64,000 bases of DNA from an uncultured Rikenellaceae bacterium (GCA_949287525.1 CASEGL010000001.1:124001-188000); one strand, 5' to 3'. Positions 45,545 to 54,796 are shown, counted from the stretch's first letter. A program made the numbers and translations. The notes: generated from the sequence alone by a model not told the origin.

Positions 45545-46276
45545 TCAAAACTTCAGGTAGAAATCGCCGGTCAGCCGCCGATATTCGTCCGTATAGTCGC
45601 CCGCCGCCCGACCGGTTTCGATCAGCAGCCGCTCTTCCTGCGGCCGGACGACATCCTCCGCCGCCAATTCGAGCAGCACCCGTTTGGGCGGCAGGTCGGG
45701 CAGCGAAAAGACGGTCGTGCGCCGCGCCAGCGACAGTCCCTGACGCACCGCCTCGGCCACAAAACGCTCGTGGCCGTCGGCCGGCAGCACCACCGAGAAC
45801 CCCCCCCGACCGGTCAGCAGGCGCCGCACGGCACGGATCAGTTCGTCGAAAGGCAGCAGATCGGCATGGCGCGCCCGCGTGCGCTCCGGTGACGGGCAGT
45901 GCAGCGACTCCACGAACCAGGGCGGATTGGCCACGATGTGGTCATAACCGGCCGGCGCCGCAAAGGTGCGTACATCGGCACAGACAACCGACACCGCATC
46001 GCGCCACGGCGAAGAGGCCGCATTCTGTGCGGCCTGGCGCGCACTCGCCCCGTCCACCTCGACGGCATCGACATGCACGCCGCCGAAACGCTCCGTCCGC
46101 TGGGCGAGCATCAGCGCGATCACCCCTGTCCCCGTCCCCACGTCGAGATAACGGCGGAAGGAGGGTTCGACACGCGCCCAGGCGCCGAGCAGCACGCCGT
46201 CCGTTCCCACCTTCATCGTGGCCTCGGACTGCTCGATCGCAAACCGCTTGAACCGGAATCCGTTGTTCCTGCCCAT
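45545..46276 (-). CDS. trmN6: tRNA1(Val) adenine-37 N6-methyltransferase
   Basis: A 243-residue SAM methyltransferase of the YfiC/TrmN6 group. It starts FRFKRFAIEQSEATMKVGTD, has the SAM loop LDVGTGTGVIALMLAQ and the catalytic NPPWF. It modifies A37 of tRNA-Val1 in E. coli; that role is inferred from family. The start at 46276 keeps the family N-terminus; earlier in-frame codons overlap the upstream lipoprotein gene. Confidence 0.9.
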   Translation of the reverse strand: MGRNNGFRFKRFAIEQSEATMKVGTDGVLLGAWARVEPSFRRYLDVGTGTGVIALMLAQRTERFGGVHVDAVEVDGASARQAAQNAASSPWRDAVSVVCADVRTFAAPAGYDHIVANPPWFVESLHCPSPERTRARHADLLPFDELIRAVRRLLTGRGGFSVVLPADGHERFVAEAVRQGLSLARRTTVFSLPDLPPKRVLLELAAEDVVRPQEERLLIETGRAAGDYTDEYRRLTGDFYLKF

Positions 46277-46293
46277 AACCCGCAGCCGGCCGT

Positions 46294-47064
46294 CTAACGG
46301 TAATAGGTAATCGCCCGATCCATCACGGACACCGGCATCTGCTGTCCGGCTTCGTTCTCCGAAGCGATGACGCACCGCGTCCAGTTGCCCTCCCCGTCGA
46401 ACGTCTCGTAGGTCATGAACAGATGTGCCACCGGCTCGCCGTCGGTAAACACCTGCTGCTCGATCGGGTCGCCCCCCTCGTCACCGTAGCGGTACTCGAT
46501 GACGACCGTACCGGCGGACGTCACGCTCTCCTGCCGGTCGATGCGATCCCCCGCGCTGTAGGTCGTCGTGAAGGTACTTTCGGCTCCCTTGGAGGAGACT
46601 CTCCTGCGCACCGAGCGGTCGCCCTCGCGGACAAACGTCTCCTCGAACAGCAGATCGCCCGTCGCATTGCGGATCTCGCACCGGTAATCCGTCGCATTGT
46701 GCCACTCGTAGGTCCGGTAGTTCGCCTCGCCGAATCCGTACTGCTCCGTCATCGACTTCAGCCGGTGGCTGCCGTCGTACCGACACTCCGTCCACGCGAT
46801 CCGCACGTTCTGCTCGAACTGTTCCGAGGAGGCCATGTTGCCCTCCTTGTCGAACAGCATCCTTCCACTCCGGTCCTCCGCAGCGGGGGCATTGTTCACG
46901 TCCAACGTCTCCGCATCGGCCTGCCGGGTGTAGGTCACCACCTCCTGCACGGCGCCGCGCAGATTCATCCGTTCCAGCGAAGAGTATTCCGCCTTCGTCC
47001 TGTTTCCGCCGCAGGCAGCCAGCAGGGCAGCCAGTCCGACGGTCATCCATCCAAATTTTCTCAT
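46294..47064 (-). CDS. Lipoprotein of unknown function with short repeat-like strands
   Basis: About 256 residues from the ATG at 47064. It has a lipobox (LLAACGGNRTK) and a beta-rich body in which Y-x-Y/W pairs and N/D-G turns recur (YRTYEWHNATDY, VIEYRYGDEGG), somewhat like RHS/YD-type repeats. The C-terminus ends in RAITYYR. No family could be named. A start at 47082 is possible and would overlap the TIGR02757 gene by eight bases. Confidence 0.68.
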   Translation of the reverse strand: MRKFGWMTVGLAALLAACGGNRTKAEYSSLERMNLRGAVQEVVTYTRQADAETLDVNNAPAAEDRSGRMLFDKEGNMASSEQFEQNVRIAWTECRYDGSHRLKSMTEQYGFGEANYRTYEWHNATDYRCEIRNATGDLLFEETFVREGDRSVRRRVSSKGAESTFTTTYSAGDRIDRQESVTSAGTVVIEYRYGDEGGDPIEQQVFTDGEPVAHLFMTYETFDGEGNWTRCVIASENEAGQQMPVSVMDRAITYYR

Positions 47065-47074
47065 GGTTTGTTTG

Positions 47075-47851
47075 TTAGGCATTTGTCATCGCGCCGTTCA
47101 CGCCGGCGCCGAAAAGTGCAAAATCATATTTCACGGGGTCGGCCGGATCGAACCGCCTCAGGGCGGCCGTCACCTCCTCGACGGCGCGCCAGTCGTTCTG
47201 CCGGCGCTCGAGCAGCCCCAATGCCCGCGCCACCTGGCCGCTGTGCAGATCCAGGGGCAGGTAGAGCGCCGACGGGGGAATCCGCCGCCAGAGGCCGAAA
47301 TCGACGCCGCGGCTGCTGTCGCGCACCATCCAGCGCAGGAACATGTTGAGCCGTTTGCACGATGCCCCGCGTTCGATGGCCGCCACATGCTTCTCGCAGC
47401 GGGCCGGATGCTCGCAGGCAAAAAATTCGCGCCGGAAGTCGGCCAGCACGCTCCGCATGTCGCCCGTCTCGCCATAGCGCGTCTCGAAAAAGTTGCCCAG
47501 ACTGCCCCACTGCCGGCACAGACGGCGCAGCGCCCACACGAAAGCCGTCAGATCCTGGCCGTTGAACGTGCGGTGAACGAATCGATCCAGCCGCTCCAAC
47601 GCCCTCTCGTTGGCCTCCATCACGAACTCATACGGGACATTGCCCATCAGCTCCATCATGCGGCGCCCGTTGCTGACGATCATGCGGCGGTTGCCCCAGG
47701 CGATCGTCGCGGCCAGAAAACCGGCCACCTCGCGGTCGTTCCGATCGGTGAAGCGGTGCGGCACGCTGATGGGGTCGTCCCCGATGAACGCCACATCCTC
47801 ATAGCGCAGCCACAGCGCATCGAGCAGTTCTTTGAGTTCGTCATCCGTCAT
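47075..47851 (-). CDS. TIGR02757/DUF2400 family protein
   Basis: A 258-residue protein of the TIGR02757 family, found mainly in Bacteroidetes. Typical segments are FTDRNDREVAGFLAATIAWG, CKRLNMFLRWMVRDSSRGVD and LPLDLHSGQVARALGLL. The fold recalls helix-hairpin-helix DNA glycosylases, which would fit a nucleic acid role, but no activity has been set for it as far as I know. Confidence 0.88.
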   Translation of the reverse strand: MTDDELKELLDALWLRYEDVAFIGDDPISVPHRFTDRNDREVAGFLAATIAWGNRRMIVSNGRRMMELMGNVPYEFVMEANERALERLDRFVHRTFNGQDLTAFVWALRRLCRQWGSLGNFFETRYGETGDMRSVLADFRREFFACEHPARCEKHVAAIERGASCKRLNMFLRWMVRDSSRGVDFGLWRRIPPSALYLPLDLHSGQVARALGLLERRQNDWRAVEEVTAALRRFDPADPVKYDFALFGAGVNGAMTNA

Positions 47852-47921
47852 ACCGCCATGCTGTTGGTTTGCAAACCACGACGCTTCTTGCCACTATCTT
47901 GTCTCATCACGCCTCCGGCCG

Positions 47922-48590
47922 CTACTCCACGATGCAGCCGTCGCTCATCACGATCCGCCGGTCGCTCATGCGGGCCAGCGAATCGTCGTGCGTGACGATC
48001 ACCACCGTCTGCCCCAGCCGGTCGCGCAGTTCGAAGAAGAGGCGGTGGATCTCCTCCCTGTTGCGCGAATCGAGGTTGCCCGAAGGTTCGTCGGCCAGCA
48101 GCACGGAGGGCGAATTGATCAGCGCCCTGGCGATGGCCACCCGCTGCTGTTCGCCGCCCGACAGTTCGGCCGGCTTGTGGCCGGCACGGTGTTCGAGTCC
48201 CAGCATCGCGATCAGCTCACGGGCATGCGCCTCCACCTCGCCGCGATCGCGGCGGCCGATATATCCGGGCAGGCAGACATTCTCGAAGGCCGTAAATTCG
48301 GGCAGCAGATGATGGAACTGAAAGACGAAACCGATCCGCCGGTTGCGGAAGTCGGAGAGTTCGCGATCCGACAGCCGCTCCGTAAAGATGCCGTCGATGC
48401 GCACATGGCCGCTGTCGGCCGCACTGAGCGTGCCGAGAATCTGCAGCAGGGTCGTCTTGCCGGCGCCGCTCGCCCCGACGATGCAGACCACCTCGCCGCG
48501 CCGCACGGTCAGCGAAACCCCCTTAAGCACCTCCAGCGAACCGTAGCGTTTGTGTACGTCGGTCGCCTCGATCATCTTATAATCGTCCAT
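47922..48590 (-). CDS. lolD: ABC transporter ATPase, LolD type
   Basis: A 222-residue ABC ATPase with Walker [10 protein letters not shown]-loop [11 protein letters not shown], signature [14 protein letters not shown], Walker [13 protein letters not shown] and the H-loop in [18 protein letters not shown] is characteristic of LolD. It probably energises a LolC/E permease such as the one at 24442-25662, although the two genes are far apart. The start overlaps the folP end by 14 bases; an earlier ATG at 48608 would overlap by 32. Confidence 0.9.
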   Translation of the reverse strand: MDDYKMIEATDVHKRYGSLEVLKGVSLTVRRGEVVCIVGASGAGKTTLLQILGTLSAADSGHVRIDGIFTERLSDRELSDFRNRRIGFVFQFHHLLPEFTAFENVCLPGYIGRRDRGEVEAHARELIAMLGLEHRAGHKPAELSGGEQQRVAIARALINSPSVLLADEPSGNLDSRNREEIHRLFFELRDRLGQTVVIVTHDDSLARMSDRRIVMSDGCIVE

Positions 48591-49425
48591 ATCGGCAGTA
48601 ATAATCAAACAGTTTCACTTCCTGAACGGCCGGTGCCACGTCGTGGACCCGCAAAATGCGCGCCCCGCGCCGCAGCGCCTCCCAGCCGAGCGCCACCGTA
48701 CCGTTGAGCGACTCGGCAGGCGTCGCGTCCAGCACCTTGTATATCATGGATTTGCGCGACACGCCGGCCAGCACGGGCGCCCCCAGCGCCACGATGCGCT
48801 CCAGCCCGCCGAGCAGTTCGTAGTTCTGCGGCGTGGTCTTCGCAAAGCCGAATCCCGGATCGAGGATCACGTCGCGGATTCCCGCCCCGCGCGCCGCACG
48901 GAGCCGTCCGGCCAGATAGCCGGCCACTTCGCCGACGATGTCCCCGTATTCGGTGTGCCGCTGCATGTCGGTCGGCGTACCGCGCATGTGCATGGCGATA
49001 TAGGGTGCTCCGTAGCGTGCCGCCACCGCCATGATCTGCGGATCGAGTTCGCCCGCCGCAATGTCGTTCACGATGCACGTGCCGTAGCGCGCCATCGCCC
49101 CTTCGGCCACCGAGACGCGGAAGGTGTCGATCGACACCGGCATGTCGGGCAACTCCTCACGGATGATCGCCAGCGCCAGCGACACGCGCCGCAGCTCCTC
49201 CTCCGGCGACACGTCGTCGGCTCCCGGCCGCGACGAATAGCCGCCCACGTCGATCACATCGGCTCCTTCGGCAGCCACCTGGCGGATCCGGCGCCGCAGC
49301 GCCTCCCCGTCGGGCGTCCGGCTGTCCGCAAAAAAAGAATCGGGCGTCACGTTCACGATCGCCATCACCGCCGGACGGCCGAGATCGAGACGCATGCGCC
49401 CTACCTGTATCGTTTTATTTTCCAT
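48577..49425 (-). CDS. folP: Dihydropteroate synthase
   Basis: A 282-residue TIM-barrel enzyme joining dihydropterin pyrophosphate with p-aminobenzoate, the sulfonamide target. Signatures: [49 protein letters not shown] and [12 protein letters not shown]. It works with FolE and FolK encoded elsewhere in the window. It overlaps the LolD-type gene downstream. Confidence 0.95.
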   Translation of the reverse strand: MENKTIQVGRMRLDLGRPAVMAIVNVTPDSFFADSRTPDGEALRRRIRQVAAEGADVIDVGGYSSRPGADDVSPEEELRRVSLALAIIREELPDMPVSIDTFRVSVAEGAMARYGTCIVNDIAAGELDPQIMAVAARYGAPYIAMHMRGTPTDMQRHTEYGDIVGEVAGYLAGRLRAARGAGIRDVILDPGFGFAKTTPQNYELLGGLERIVALGAPVLAGVSRKSMIYKVLDATPAESLNGTVALGWEALRRGARILRVHDVAPAVQEVKLFDYYCRYGRL

Positions 49426-49453
49426 AAAGTCCGTTTTTCACGAGCCGCAGCGA

Positions 49454-50059
49454 TCACTCTCCGCCGTCCGCCCGACGGAACTGCCCGTCGAGCGCCAGCA
49501 CCTGCGGCCATACGGGCTGCACGTCGTCATTCCGCACCACTGCGTCCGCCCGTCGCTCCCGTTCGGCATCGCCCAGCTGCGCCCGCACCCGGCGCGACAC
49601 CGCCTCCGGCGTACTGCCGTCCCGCCGGACTGCCCGCCGGATCCGCAGTTCCTCAGGCGCCGAGACGGTCACGATCCGATCGACATCACGGTCGAGGCCG
49701 CTCTCGAACAGCACGGCGCTCTCCACGATCACATACGGAACCTGCTGACGCGCCGCCCACTGCCGGAAGTCGCGCCGCACGACCGGATGCACCAACGCAT
49801 TCAGATCGGCCAGCGCCTGTGCGTCCCCGAACACCCGACCGGCCAGATAGGCCCGATCCAGCACGCCGTCGCGATAGCATGCCGCGCCGAAACGGGTCAC
49901 GATGCCCTCCCGCAGCCGGAGGTCCTCCCCCATCAGCCGCTTGGCCTCGCGATCGGAATCATACACGGGTACGCCCAGCAGGGCGAACATCCGGCACACG
50001 ACGCTCTTGCCGCTGCCGATGCCGCCCGTCACACCTATTCGGAGAGCTTCCGCACTCAT
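49454..50059 (-). CDS. coaE: Dephospho-CoA kinase
   Basis: A 201-residue kinase catalysing the last step of coenzyme A synthesis. The P-loop is GVTGGIGSGKS near residue 8, followed by PVYDSDREAKRLM and the VESAVLFESG segment. The ATG at 50059 overlaps the stop of the YbbR gene by four bases (ATGA), giving coupled translation. Confidence 0.95.
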   Translation of the reverse strand: MSAEALRIGVTGGIGSGKSVVCRMFALLGVPVYDSDREAKRLMGEDLRLREGIVTRFGAACYRDGVLDRAYLAGRVFGDAQALADLNALVHPVVRRDFRQWAARQQVPYVIVESAVLFESGLDRDVDRIVTVSAPEELRIRRAVRRDGSTPEAVSRRVRAQLGDAERERRADAVVRNDDVQPVWPQVLALDGQFRRADGGE

Positions 50060-50574
50060 AATTCGATTTCGGGAATCGGGCCTACGGACAAAATCTTGAT
50101 GTCCGTATTGCGGGAAGATATGGCATTCTGCAACGAATAGGGCGAAATGACCACCCATCCGTCATTACGTGCCGACGGCGACACGTCGAGATCGCTCCAT
50201 CGCAGTTCCACCGGCCTGGAACGGTAATGCTGACGGGCAAAAAGCCGCGTCCCCTGTCCCTCGACGATGCAATTCACCTCGAACTGCCGTCCGGCCACAT
50301 CGACCATAATCGGCACCTCGGTCTGATAGGTGTGTCCCAGTTTTTTTGCGTACCACAAAACGGAGGACAACAACAACATCACGACAAAAGGCACGGAAAC
50401 ATACTTCCGCAAATGACTCCACACGACCGACCACACCCGTTTGGCACCGTCGAAGAAACGTTCTTTGGCCTCCTCGCCGTTTTGCGCCCGTCGGGCATGT
50501 CCGTTCTGATCGACTCCATTTCCGTCACCGGTTCCTTCTCGCGGAGAGATGGGTTTCTGATCGTCTGTCATCAT
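50056..50574 (-). CDS. Short YbbR-like membrane protein
   Basis: A 172-residue protein: a polar N-terminus of about 45 residues, one membrane helix (about 62-78, VSVPFVVMLLLSSVLWYA), then a single extracytoplasmic YbbR-like domain. YbbR proteins of Firmicutes (CdaR) regulate the diadenylate cyclase CdaA; most have several repeats. In Bacteroidetes a short version next to coaE is usual, as here. No cdaA gene is nearby, so that link is only inferred. Confidence 0.72.
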   Translation of the reverse strand: MMTDDQKPISPREGTGDGNGVDQNGHARRAQNGEEAKERFFDGAKRVWSVVWSHLRKYVSVPFVVMLLLSSVLWYAKKLGHTYQTEVPIMVDVAGRQFEVNCIVEGQGTRLFARQHYRSRPVELRWSDLDVSPSARNDGWVVISPYSLQNAISSRNTDIKILSVGPIPEIEL

Positions 50575-50633
50575 CTGTCTATGCTAATTCGTTTTCCATC
50601 CGTACCGCCCCCTCATGGAAGCGGCACTTTATA

Positions 50634-50641
50634 CAAAGGTA
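50634..50641 (-). promoter_or_regulatory. -7 box of the YbbR-coaE unit
   Basis: Reads TACCTTTG on the minus strand, a full consensus match, 59 bases upstream of the YbbR start. Confidence 0.5.
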
Positions 50642-50722
50642 GGAAGAAAGTTTCATATTCTCGCAGCCGGAAGCGCCTCCCGCTCCATTTTCTCCGGAAG
50701 CGGCTTCGCCCACAAACGAATA

Positions 50723-50746
50723 CGGCGGAATAACCATATTCCGCCG
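50723..50746 (-). terminator. Hairpin after the OmpH-like gene
   Basis: Perfect ten-pair stem CGGCGGAATA / TATTCCGCCG around a four-base loop, 24 bases after the stop. The T-run is weak. Confidence 0.6.
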
Positions 50747-50770
50747 CTCGATTCCAACCAGGGGACAGGG

Positions 50771-51373
50771 CTATTTGCCTGCGTTCTCCGCCTCGTAGCG
50801 CTTGTTCAGTTCTGCAACCACCTCTTTGGTGATGTCCAGTGCCGGATCGGCATTCAGCACGGGACCGCCTGCCGAGGTCGTGCTGATAATCATGGCGTAT
50901 TTGTGATCGGCGTTGTATTCCTTCAGATAATCGGTCACCGCAAAATAGATACGGTTGTTCATCACCTGCTCCTCCTCGGCCAGCTCGCCCATCATGCGGT
51001 CGCGGGTCTCCATCAACTCCTGCTGCTGCTGCATGAGCTGCTGCTGCATCTGCTCGGCCGTCGCGCGGGTCACCAGCCCCTTCTGGATCTTGTCCTGCGC
51101 ATCCATCATGTCCTTCTCGAACTTCTGGTATTTGGCATTGAACTCCCGATCGGCCTTGTTGGCTTTGGCCTGGAACGTATTGCGAAGCTCCTCGGCCAGC
51201 TTGTAGTCGAGCATCAGCGAATCAATCTGAACGTATGCCACGGCATTTGCCGTTCCCGACTGCAACGTTTCGGTGGTTTCGGTTTCCACGGTAACGGCTT
51301 CGGTTCCCTGCTGGCGGTTCTGACACGCGGTGAAAGCCATCAGGACGGCTGCCGCAACAAACAATTTTTTCAT
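50771..51373 (-). CDS. OmpH/Skp-like periplasmic chaperone, lipoprotein form
   Basis: A 200-residue protein with a lipobox (MAFTACQNRQQ). The OmpH core follows: AYVQIDSLMLDYKLAEELRN, a long coiled coil rich in Q, E and M (about residues 70-140), and a C-terminal strand region. Skp trimers hold unfolded outer membrane proteins. The cysteine anchor, rather than a soluble periplasmic form, is common among Bacteroidetes paralogues. Confidence 0.85.
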   Translation of the reverse strand: MKKLFVAAAVLMAFTACQNRQQGTEAVTVETETTETLQSGTANAVAYVQIDSLMLDYKLAEELRNTFQAKANKADREFNAKYQKFEKDMMDAQDKIQKGLVTRATAEQMQQQLMQQQQELMETRDRMMGELAEEEQVMNNRIYFAVTDYLKEYNADHKYAMIISTTSAGGPVLNADPALDITKEVVAELNKRYEAENAGK

Positions 51374-51405
51374 GGTGAAATGATCCTTTGTATATTTAGA
51401 GAGAG

Positions 51406-51413
51406 CAAATATA
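51406..51413 (-). promoter_or_regulatory. -7 box of the OmpH-like gene
   Basis: Reads TATATTTG on the minus strand, a full consensus match, 33 bases before the start. Only 12 bases separate it from the divergent ruvA -7 box. Confidence 0.55.
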
Positions 51414-51425
51414 TCGTTTTTTTCT

Positions 51426-51433
51426 TATGTTTG
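51426..51433 (+). promoter_or_regulatory. -7 box of ruvA
   Basis: TATGTTTG, a full consensus match, 28 bases before the ruvA ATG. Because the two divergent -7 boxes are 12 bases apart, the polymerase footprints of the two promoters must overlap. Confidence 0.55.
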
Positions 51434-51460
51434 TACGACCTTTCCCGTAAATTCAGAACG

Positions 51461-52063
51461 ATGTACGAATACATACAAGGCGACATCGCGGAACTGACTC
51501 CCGCCTACGCTGTCGTGGAAGCGGGCGGCGTAGGCTACTACCTCACCATCTCGCTCCAAACCTATGCCGAACTGGAACCGCTCGAGCGGGCGCGCATCTA
51601 CACCCACTTCGCCGTGCGGGAAGACGCACAGGTGCTGTACGGATTCGCCACGAAGGCCGAACGGGAGATCTTCCGACTGCTCATCAGCGTATCGGGCGTG
51701 GGCGGCAACACGGCCCGCATGATCCTCTCGACCTACTCGCCTTCCGAACTGGCCAACATCATCACGACCGAGAACGCCGTACTGCTCAAGAACGTCAAGG
51801 GTCTCGGCCTGAAAACCGCCCAGAAGATCATCGTTGAGCTGAAGGACAAGACCGCCGTATTCAACGGCATCGCCTCGCCGGAGGCCGCCCCCTCCGCAGC
51901 GGCGGTACTGCCGAACGAAGAGAACCTGGAGGAGGCCGTCGCGGCGCTGGTCATGCTGGGCTTCGGCAAGGCCGCGTCGGAAAAGACCGTCAAGGCGCTG
52001 CTGAAGGAGACCCCCTCGCTCGGCGTGGAGGAGATCATCCGCCAGGCGCTGAAACGGCTGTAA
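51461..52063 (+). CDS. ruvA: Holliday junction DNA helicase subunit RuvA
   Basis: A 200-residue tetrameric junction-binding protein. The OB-fold N-terminus MYEYIQGDIAELTPAYAVVE, two helix-hairpin-helix segments (LLISVSGVGGNTARMILS and LLKNVKGLGLKTAQKIIVEL) and the C-terminal RuvB-binding helices (LVMLGFGKAASEKTVKALL) are all present. ruvB and ruvC are not adjacent. A secreted-protein gene follows after 40 bases. Confidence 0.96.
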   Translation: MYEYIQGDIAELTPAYAVVEAGGVGYYLTISLQTYAELEPLERARIYTHFAVREDAQVLYGFATKAEREIFRLLISVSGVGGNTARMILSTYSPSELANIITTENAVLLKNVKGLGLKTAQKIIVELKDKTAVFNGIASPEAAPSAAAVLPNEENLEEAVAALVMLGFGKAASEKTVKALLKETPSLGVEEIIRQALKRL

Positions 52064-52103
52064 CCACCTGACTACAAACATTATTACTTAAACTATTTTT
52101 TTC

Positions 52104-52682
52104 ATGAAACGTTTTATCACTTCGCTCATGCTGCTGTGCATGGGACTGCCGGCGATGGCGCAGGATGCGCTGATCCCCGAAAACTACATGGATACTGACC
52201 CCAATCAGTCCTACCAGTACGAACAGAACATCCTCAACTGCGCCGAGTGGCTCATCACCACCCCGCTGACTCCCGAAATGCAATACCCCCGTATGGCCGT
52301 CACCCAGTTCGTGATGATGTGGATGCAGGTATCGCCGAGCATCCAGATCAACTTCGACACGAATCTGATGGAGTTCCTGGACGACATCTCGTCGGAGGAG
52401 CAGCAGACCGACATGGCCACCGTTTATTGCGCCAGCTACATGGCCGGTCTGATTCGTGAGAAAGCCGCCGAAGGCAAGATCAACACGAACAGCGTCGTTC
52501 CCAAAGGCACCTCCCACGCCGACAAGGTGACCGGCGCCCTGAGTGCCGTCGAAGGCTGCATCCGCTTCTACGACATCAACAAGGAGAAACTGGGCCGCAT
52601 CCGTGATCTGGAGCGGTACAAAAAGATGCAGAAAGAGGGTACGCTGCGTGAATACGTCGAAGCCAACCTCGGCACCCGGTAA
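52104..52682 (+). CDS. Secreted protein of unknown function
   Basis: A 192-residue protein with a clear signal peptide (MKRFITSLMLLCMGLPAMAQ). The mature part is mostly helical with conserved-looking QYEQNILNCAEWLITTPL and a C-terminal charged helix (KEKLGRIRDLERYKKMQKEG). No family was recognised. It has no promoter of its own that I can see and may be read through from ruvA; a strong terminator follows. Confidence 0.78.
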   Translation: MKRFITSLMLLCMGLPAMAQDALIPENYMDTDPNQSYQYEQNILNCAEWLITTPLTPEMQYPRMAVTQFVMMWMQVSPSIQINFDTNLMEFLDDISSEEQQTDMATVYCASYMAGLIREKAAEGKINTNSVVPKGTSHADKVTGALSAVEGCIRFYDINKEKLGRIRDLERYKKMQKEGTLREYVEANLGTR

Positions 52683-52703
52683 ACTCCGAATCCATCCGTC
52701 ACG

Positions 52704-52738
52704 AAAGCGGCCGAACGGTTCGGCCGCTTTCTTTTTTC
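52704..52738 (+). terminator. Terminator of ruvA unit
   Basis: Perfect stem GAAAGCGGCCGAA / TTCGGCCGCTTTC with a short loop, then T6. Confidence 0.9.
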
Positions 52739-52783
52739 TGCGGGACACCCTGTCCGGAATGCATGCCATAACCGATAAATTCG

Positions 52784-52791
52784 TAATTTTG
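52784..52791 (+). promoter_or_regulatory. -7 box of the radical SAM-prfB unit
   Basis: TAATTTTG, a full consensus match, 35 bases before the start codon. Confidence 0.5.
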
Positions 52792-52826
52792 TAGAATCAT
52801 CATCGATTTCCGAAATCAGACAGGAA

Positions 52827-53600
52827 ATGGCTACGAAACTTTACCACGATATCATCTTCGGCCCGATCCACAGCCGGCGCCTGGGGCTGTCGCTCGGCGT
52901 GAATCTGCTGCCGCTGGAGAACAAGCGCTGCACGTTCGACTGCATCTATTGCGAATGCGGCTGGACGGAGAAAGGCAGCTCGGCCCGCTTCAACAGCCGC
53001 GAAGACGTCGCCCGGCTGCTGGCTCAGAAACTGGAGGAGATGGCTGCCGCCGGCACCCCTCCCGACGTCATTACGTTTGCCGGCAACGGCGAACCGACCA
53101 TGCACCCCGATTTCGAGGCGATCATCGACGACGTGATCCGCATCCGCGACCAGCACGCCCCGCAGGCAAAGGTCTCCGTGCTGACCAACGGCACGATGAT
53201 CCGCAAGGAGAGCGTGCGCCGCGCCCTGAGCCGCGTGGACAACAACATCGTGAAGCTCGACTCGGCTTTCGACGAGACGGTGCGTCAGATCGACGAACCG
53301 CTGGGAGCATACAGCGTGGCCGAGACGGTCGAGTACATGAAGCTGTTCGACGGCACGCTGATCGTCCAGACCATGTTCCTGCGGGGTTCCTACAACGGGC
53401 GCACCGTAGACAATACCACCGAAAAGGAGGTATCGGCCTGGCTGCGCCTGATCGAGGAGATACGTCCGCGTCAGGTAATGATCTACACGGTCGATCGCGA
53501 CACCCCCGCCCCCGACCTGCACAAGGTGTCGGTCGAGGAACTGAACAAAATCGCCGAACGCGTCCGCGCACTCGGCATCGAATGCTCCGTAGCAGGCTAA
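52827..53600 (+). CDS. Radical SAM protein
   Basis: A 257-residue radical SAM enzyme with the cluster motif CTFDCIYC (Cx3Cx2C) near residue 36, preceded by FGPIHSRRLGLSLGVNLLP and followed by FAGNGEPTMHPDF, the GEP-type SAM motif. This N-terminal pattern marks a group of short, widely spread radical SAM proteins of unknown substrate. There is no C-terminal SPASM or auxiliary cluster. prfB follows after ten bases, so the genes are co-transcribed. Confidence 0.88.
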   Translation: MATKLYHDIIFGPIHSRRLGLSLGVNLLPLENKRCTFDCIYCECGWTEKGSSARFNSREDVARLLAQKLEEMAAAGTPPDVITFAGNGEPTMHPDFEAIIDDVIRIRDQHAPQAKVSVLTNGTMIRKESVRRALSRVDNNIVKLDSAFDETVRQIDEPLGAYSVAETVEYMKLFDGTLIVQTMFLRGSYNGRTVDNTTEKEVSAWLRLIEEIRPRQVMIYTVDRDTPAPDLHKVSVEELNKIAERVRALGIECSVAG

Positions 53601-53610
53601 CCCACACGGC

Positions 53611-54735
53611 ATGATTACCACCGAACAGATCAAAGAACTGAACCGCAGGCGCGAGGCCCTGCACCGCCATCTGGCCATCGAGGACAAACTCATCGAACTG
53701 GACGAGGAACAGGGCAAGACGCTGGCTCCCGACTTCTGGGACAGGCCGGAGGAGGCCGAAAAGCAGCTCAAGAAGGTTGCCGGCATCAAGAGCTGGATCG
53801 ACGACTACAACGCCATCTGCCGCCTGTGCGACGACCTCGACCTGATGCCCGACTTCGTGCGCGAAGGCGGAGCGACGGAAGAGGAGCTGGACGCCCTCTA
53901 TGCCGAGACGGTCGAGAAGATCGAGGCGCTGGAGATGCGCAACATGCTGCGCGGCGAGGAGGACAAGATGGGAGCCATCATGGACATCAACTCCGGCGCA
54001 GGCGGCACCGAGAGCCTCGACTGGGCGTCGATGCTGCTGCGCATGTACACCCGCTGGGGCGAGCGCAACGGCTACAAGGTGCGCGTCGCCGACATGCAGG
54101 CGGGCGAGGAGGTGGGCGTCAAGTCAGCCACCCTCGAATTCGAGGGCGACTACGCCTACGGCTTTCTCAAGAGCGAGAACGGCGTCCACCGCATGGTGCG
54201 TTTGTCGCCCTTCAACGCCAACAACAAACGGCAGACCACCTTCGCGTCGGTCTTCGTCTCGCCGGCCGTGGACGACACGATCGAGATCAACATCAATCCG
54301 GCCGACATCGAGTGGGACACCTACCGGAGCAGCGGCGCAGGCGGACAGAACGTCAACAAGGTGGAGACGGGCGTGCGGCTGCGGTACAGCTCCAAGGACC
54401 CCGACACGGGCGAGGCGATCGAGTTCCTGATCGAGAACACCGAGACCCGCTCGCAGCTGATGAACCGCGAGAATGCCATGCGCATCCTGCGGTCGAAACT
54501 CTATCAGCGCGAACTGGACAAGCGGCAGGCGCTGCAGGCCCAGCTCGAAGGGCAGAAGAAGAAGATCGAATGGGGATCGCAGATCCGCAGCTACGTCTTC
54601 GACGACCGCCGCGTGAAGGACCACCGCACCGGCCACCAGACCTCCGACGTGGAGCGGGTCATGGACGGCGAGATCGACGACTTCATCAAAGTCTACCTGA
54701 TGGAATTCGGCGCCTCCGACGCCAAAGAGGCCTGA
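53611..54735 (+). CDS. prfB: Peptide chain release factor 2
   Basis: A 374-residue RF2 that releases peptides at UGA and UAA. The anticodon-like tripeptide SPF (VRLSPFNANN) and the peptidyl-hydrolase GGQ (SSGAGGQNVNKVE) are present. In many bacteria prfB needs a programmed +1 frameshift at an in-frame UGA after about 25 codons. Here the matching stretch reads LHRHLAIEDKL with GCC after CTG and no stop, so the gene is continuous and the autoregulatory shift site is absent. It follows the radical SAM gene by ten bases. Confidence 0.95.
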   Translation: MITTEQIKELNRRREALHRHLAIEDKLIELDEEQGKTLAPDFWDRPEEAEKQLKKVAGIKSWIDDYNAICRLCDDLDLMPDFVREGGATEEELDALYAETVEKIEALEMRNMLRGEEDKMGAIMDINSGAGGTESLDWASMLLRMYTRWGERNGYKVRVADMQAGEEVGVKSATLEFEGDYAYGFLKSENGVHRMVRLSPFNANNKRQTTFASVFVSPAVDDTIEININPADIEWDTYRSSGAGGQNVNKVETGVRLRYSSKDPDTGEAIEFLIENTETRSQLMNRENAMRILRSKLYQRELDKRQALQAQLEGQKKKIEWGSQIRSYVFDDRRVKDHRTGHQTSDVERVMDGEIDDFIKVYLMEFGASDAKEA

Positions 54736-54753
54736 CGGCGGCACGACTTACCG

Positions 54754-54796
54754 AAAAGGGCTGCGGGGATGGATGCACATCCCGCAGCCCTTTTCC
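54754..54796 (+). terminator. Terminator of prfB
   Basis: Arms AAAAGGGCTGCGGG and CCCGCAGCCCTTTT form a 14-pair stem that ends in a T-run. Confidence 0.85.

Noticed and set aside
53611..53720. Possible programmed frameshift in prfB
   Set aside because: Checked codon by codon through the usual position; the frame is continuous with no UGA.
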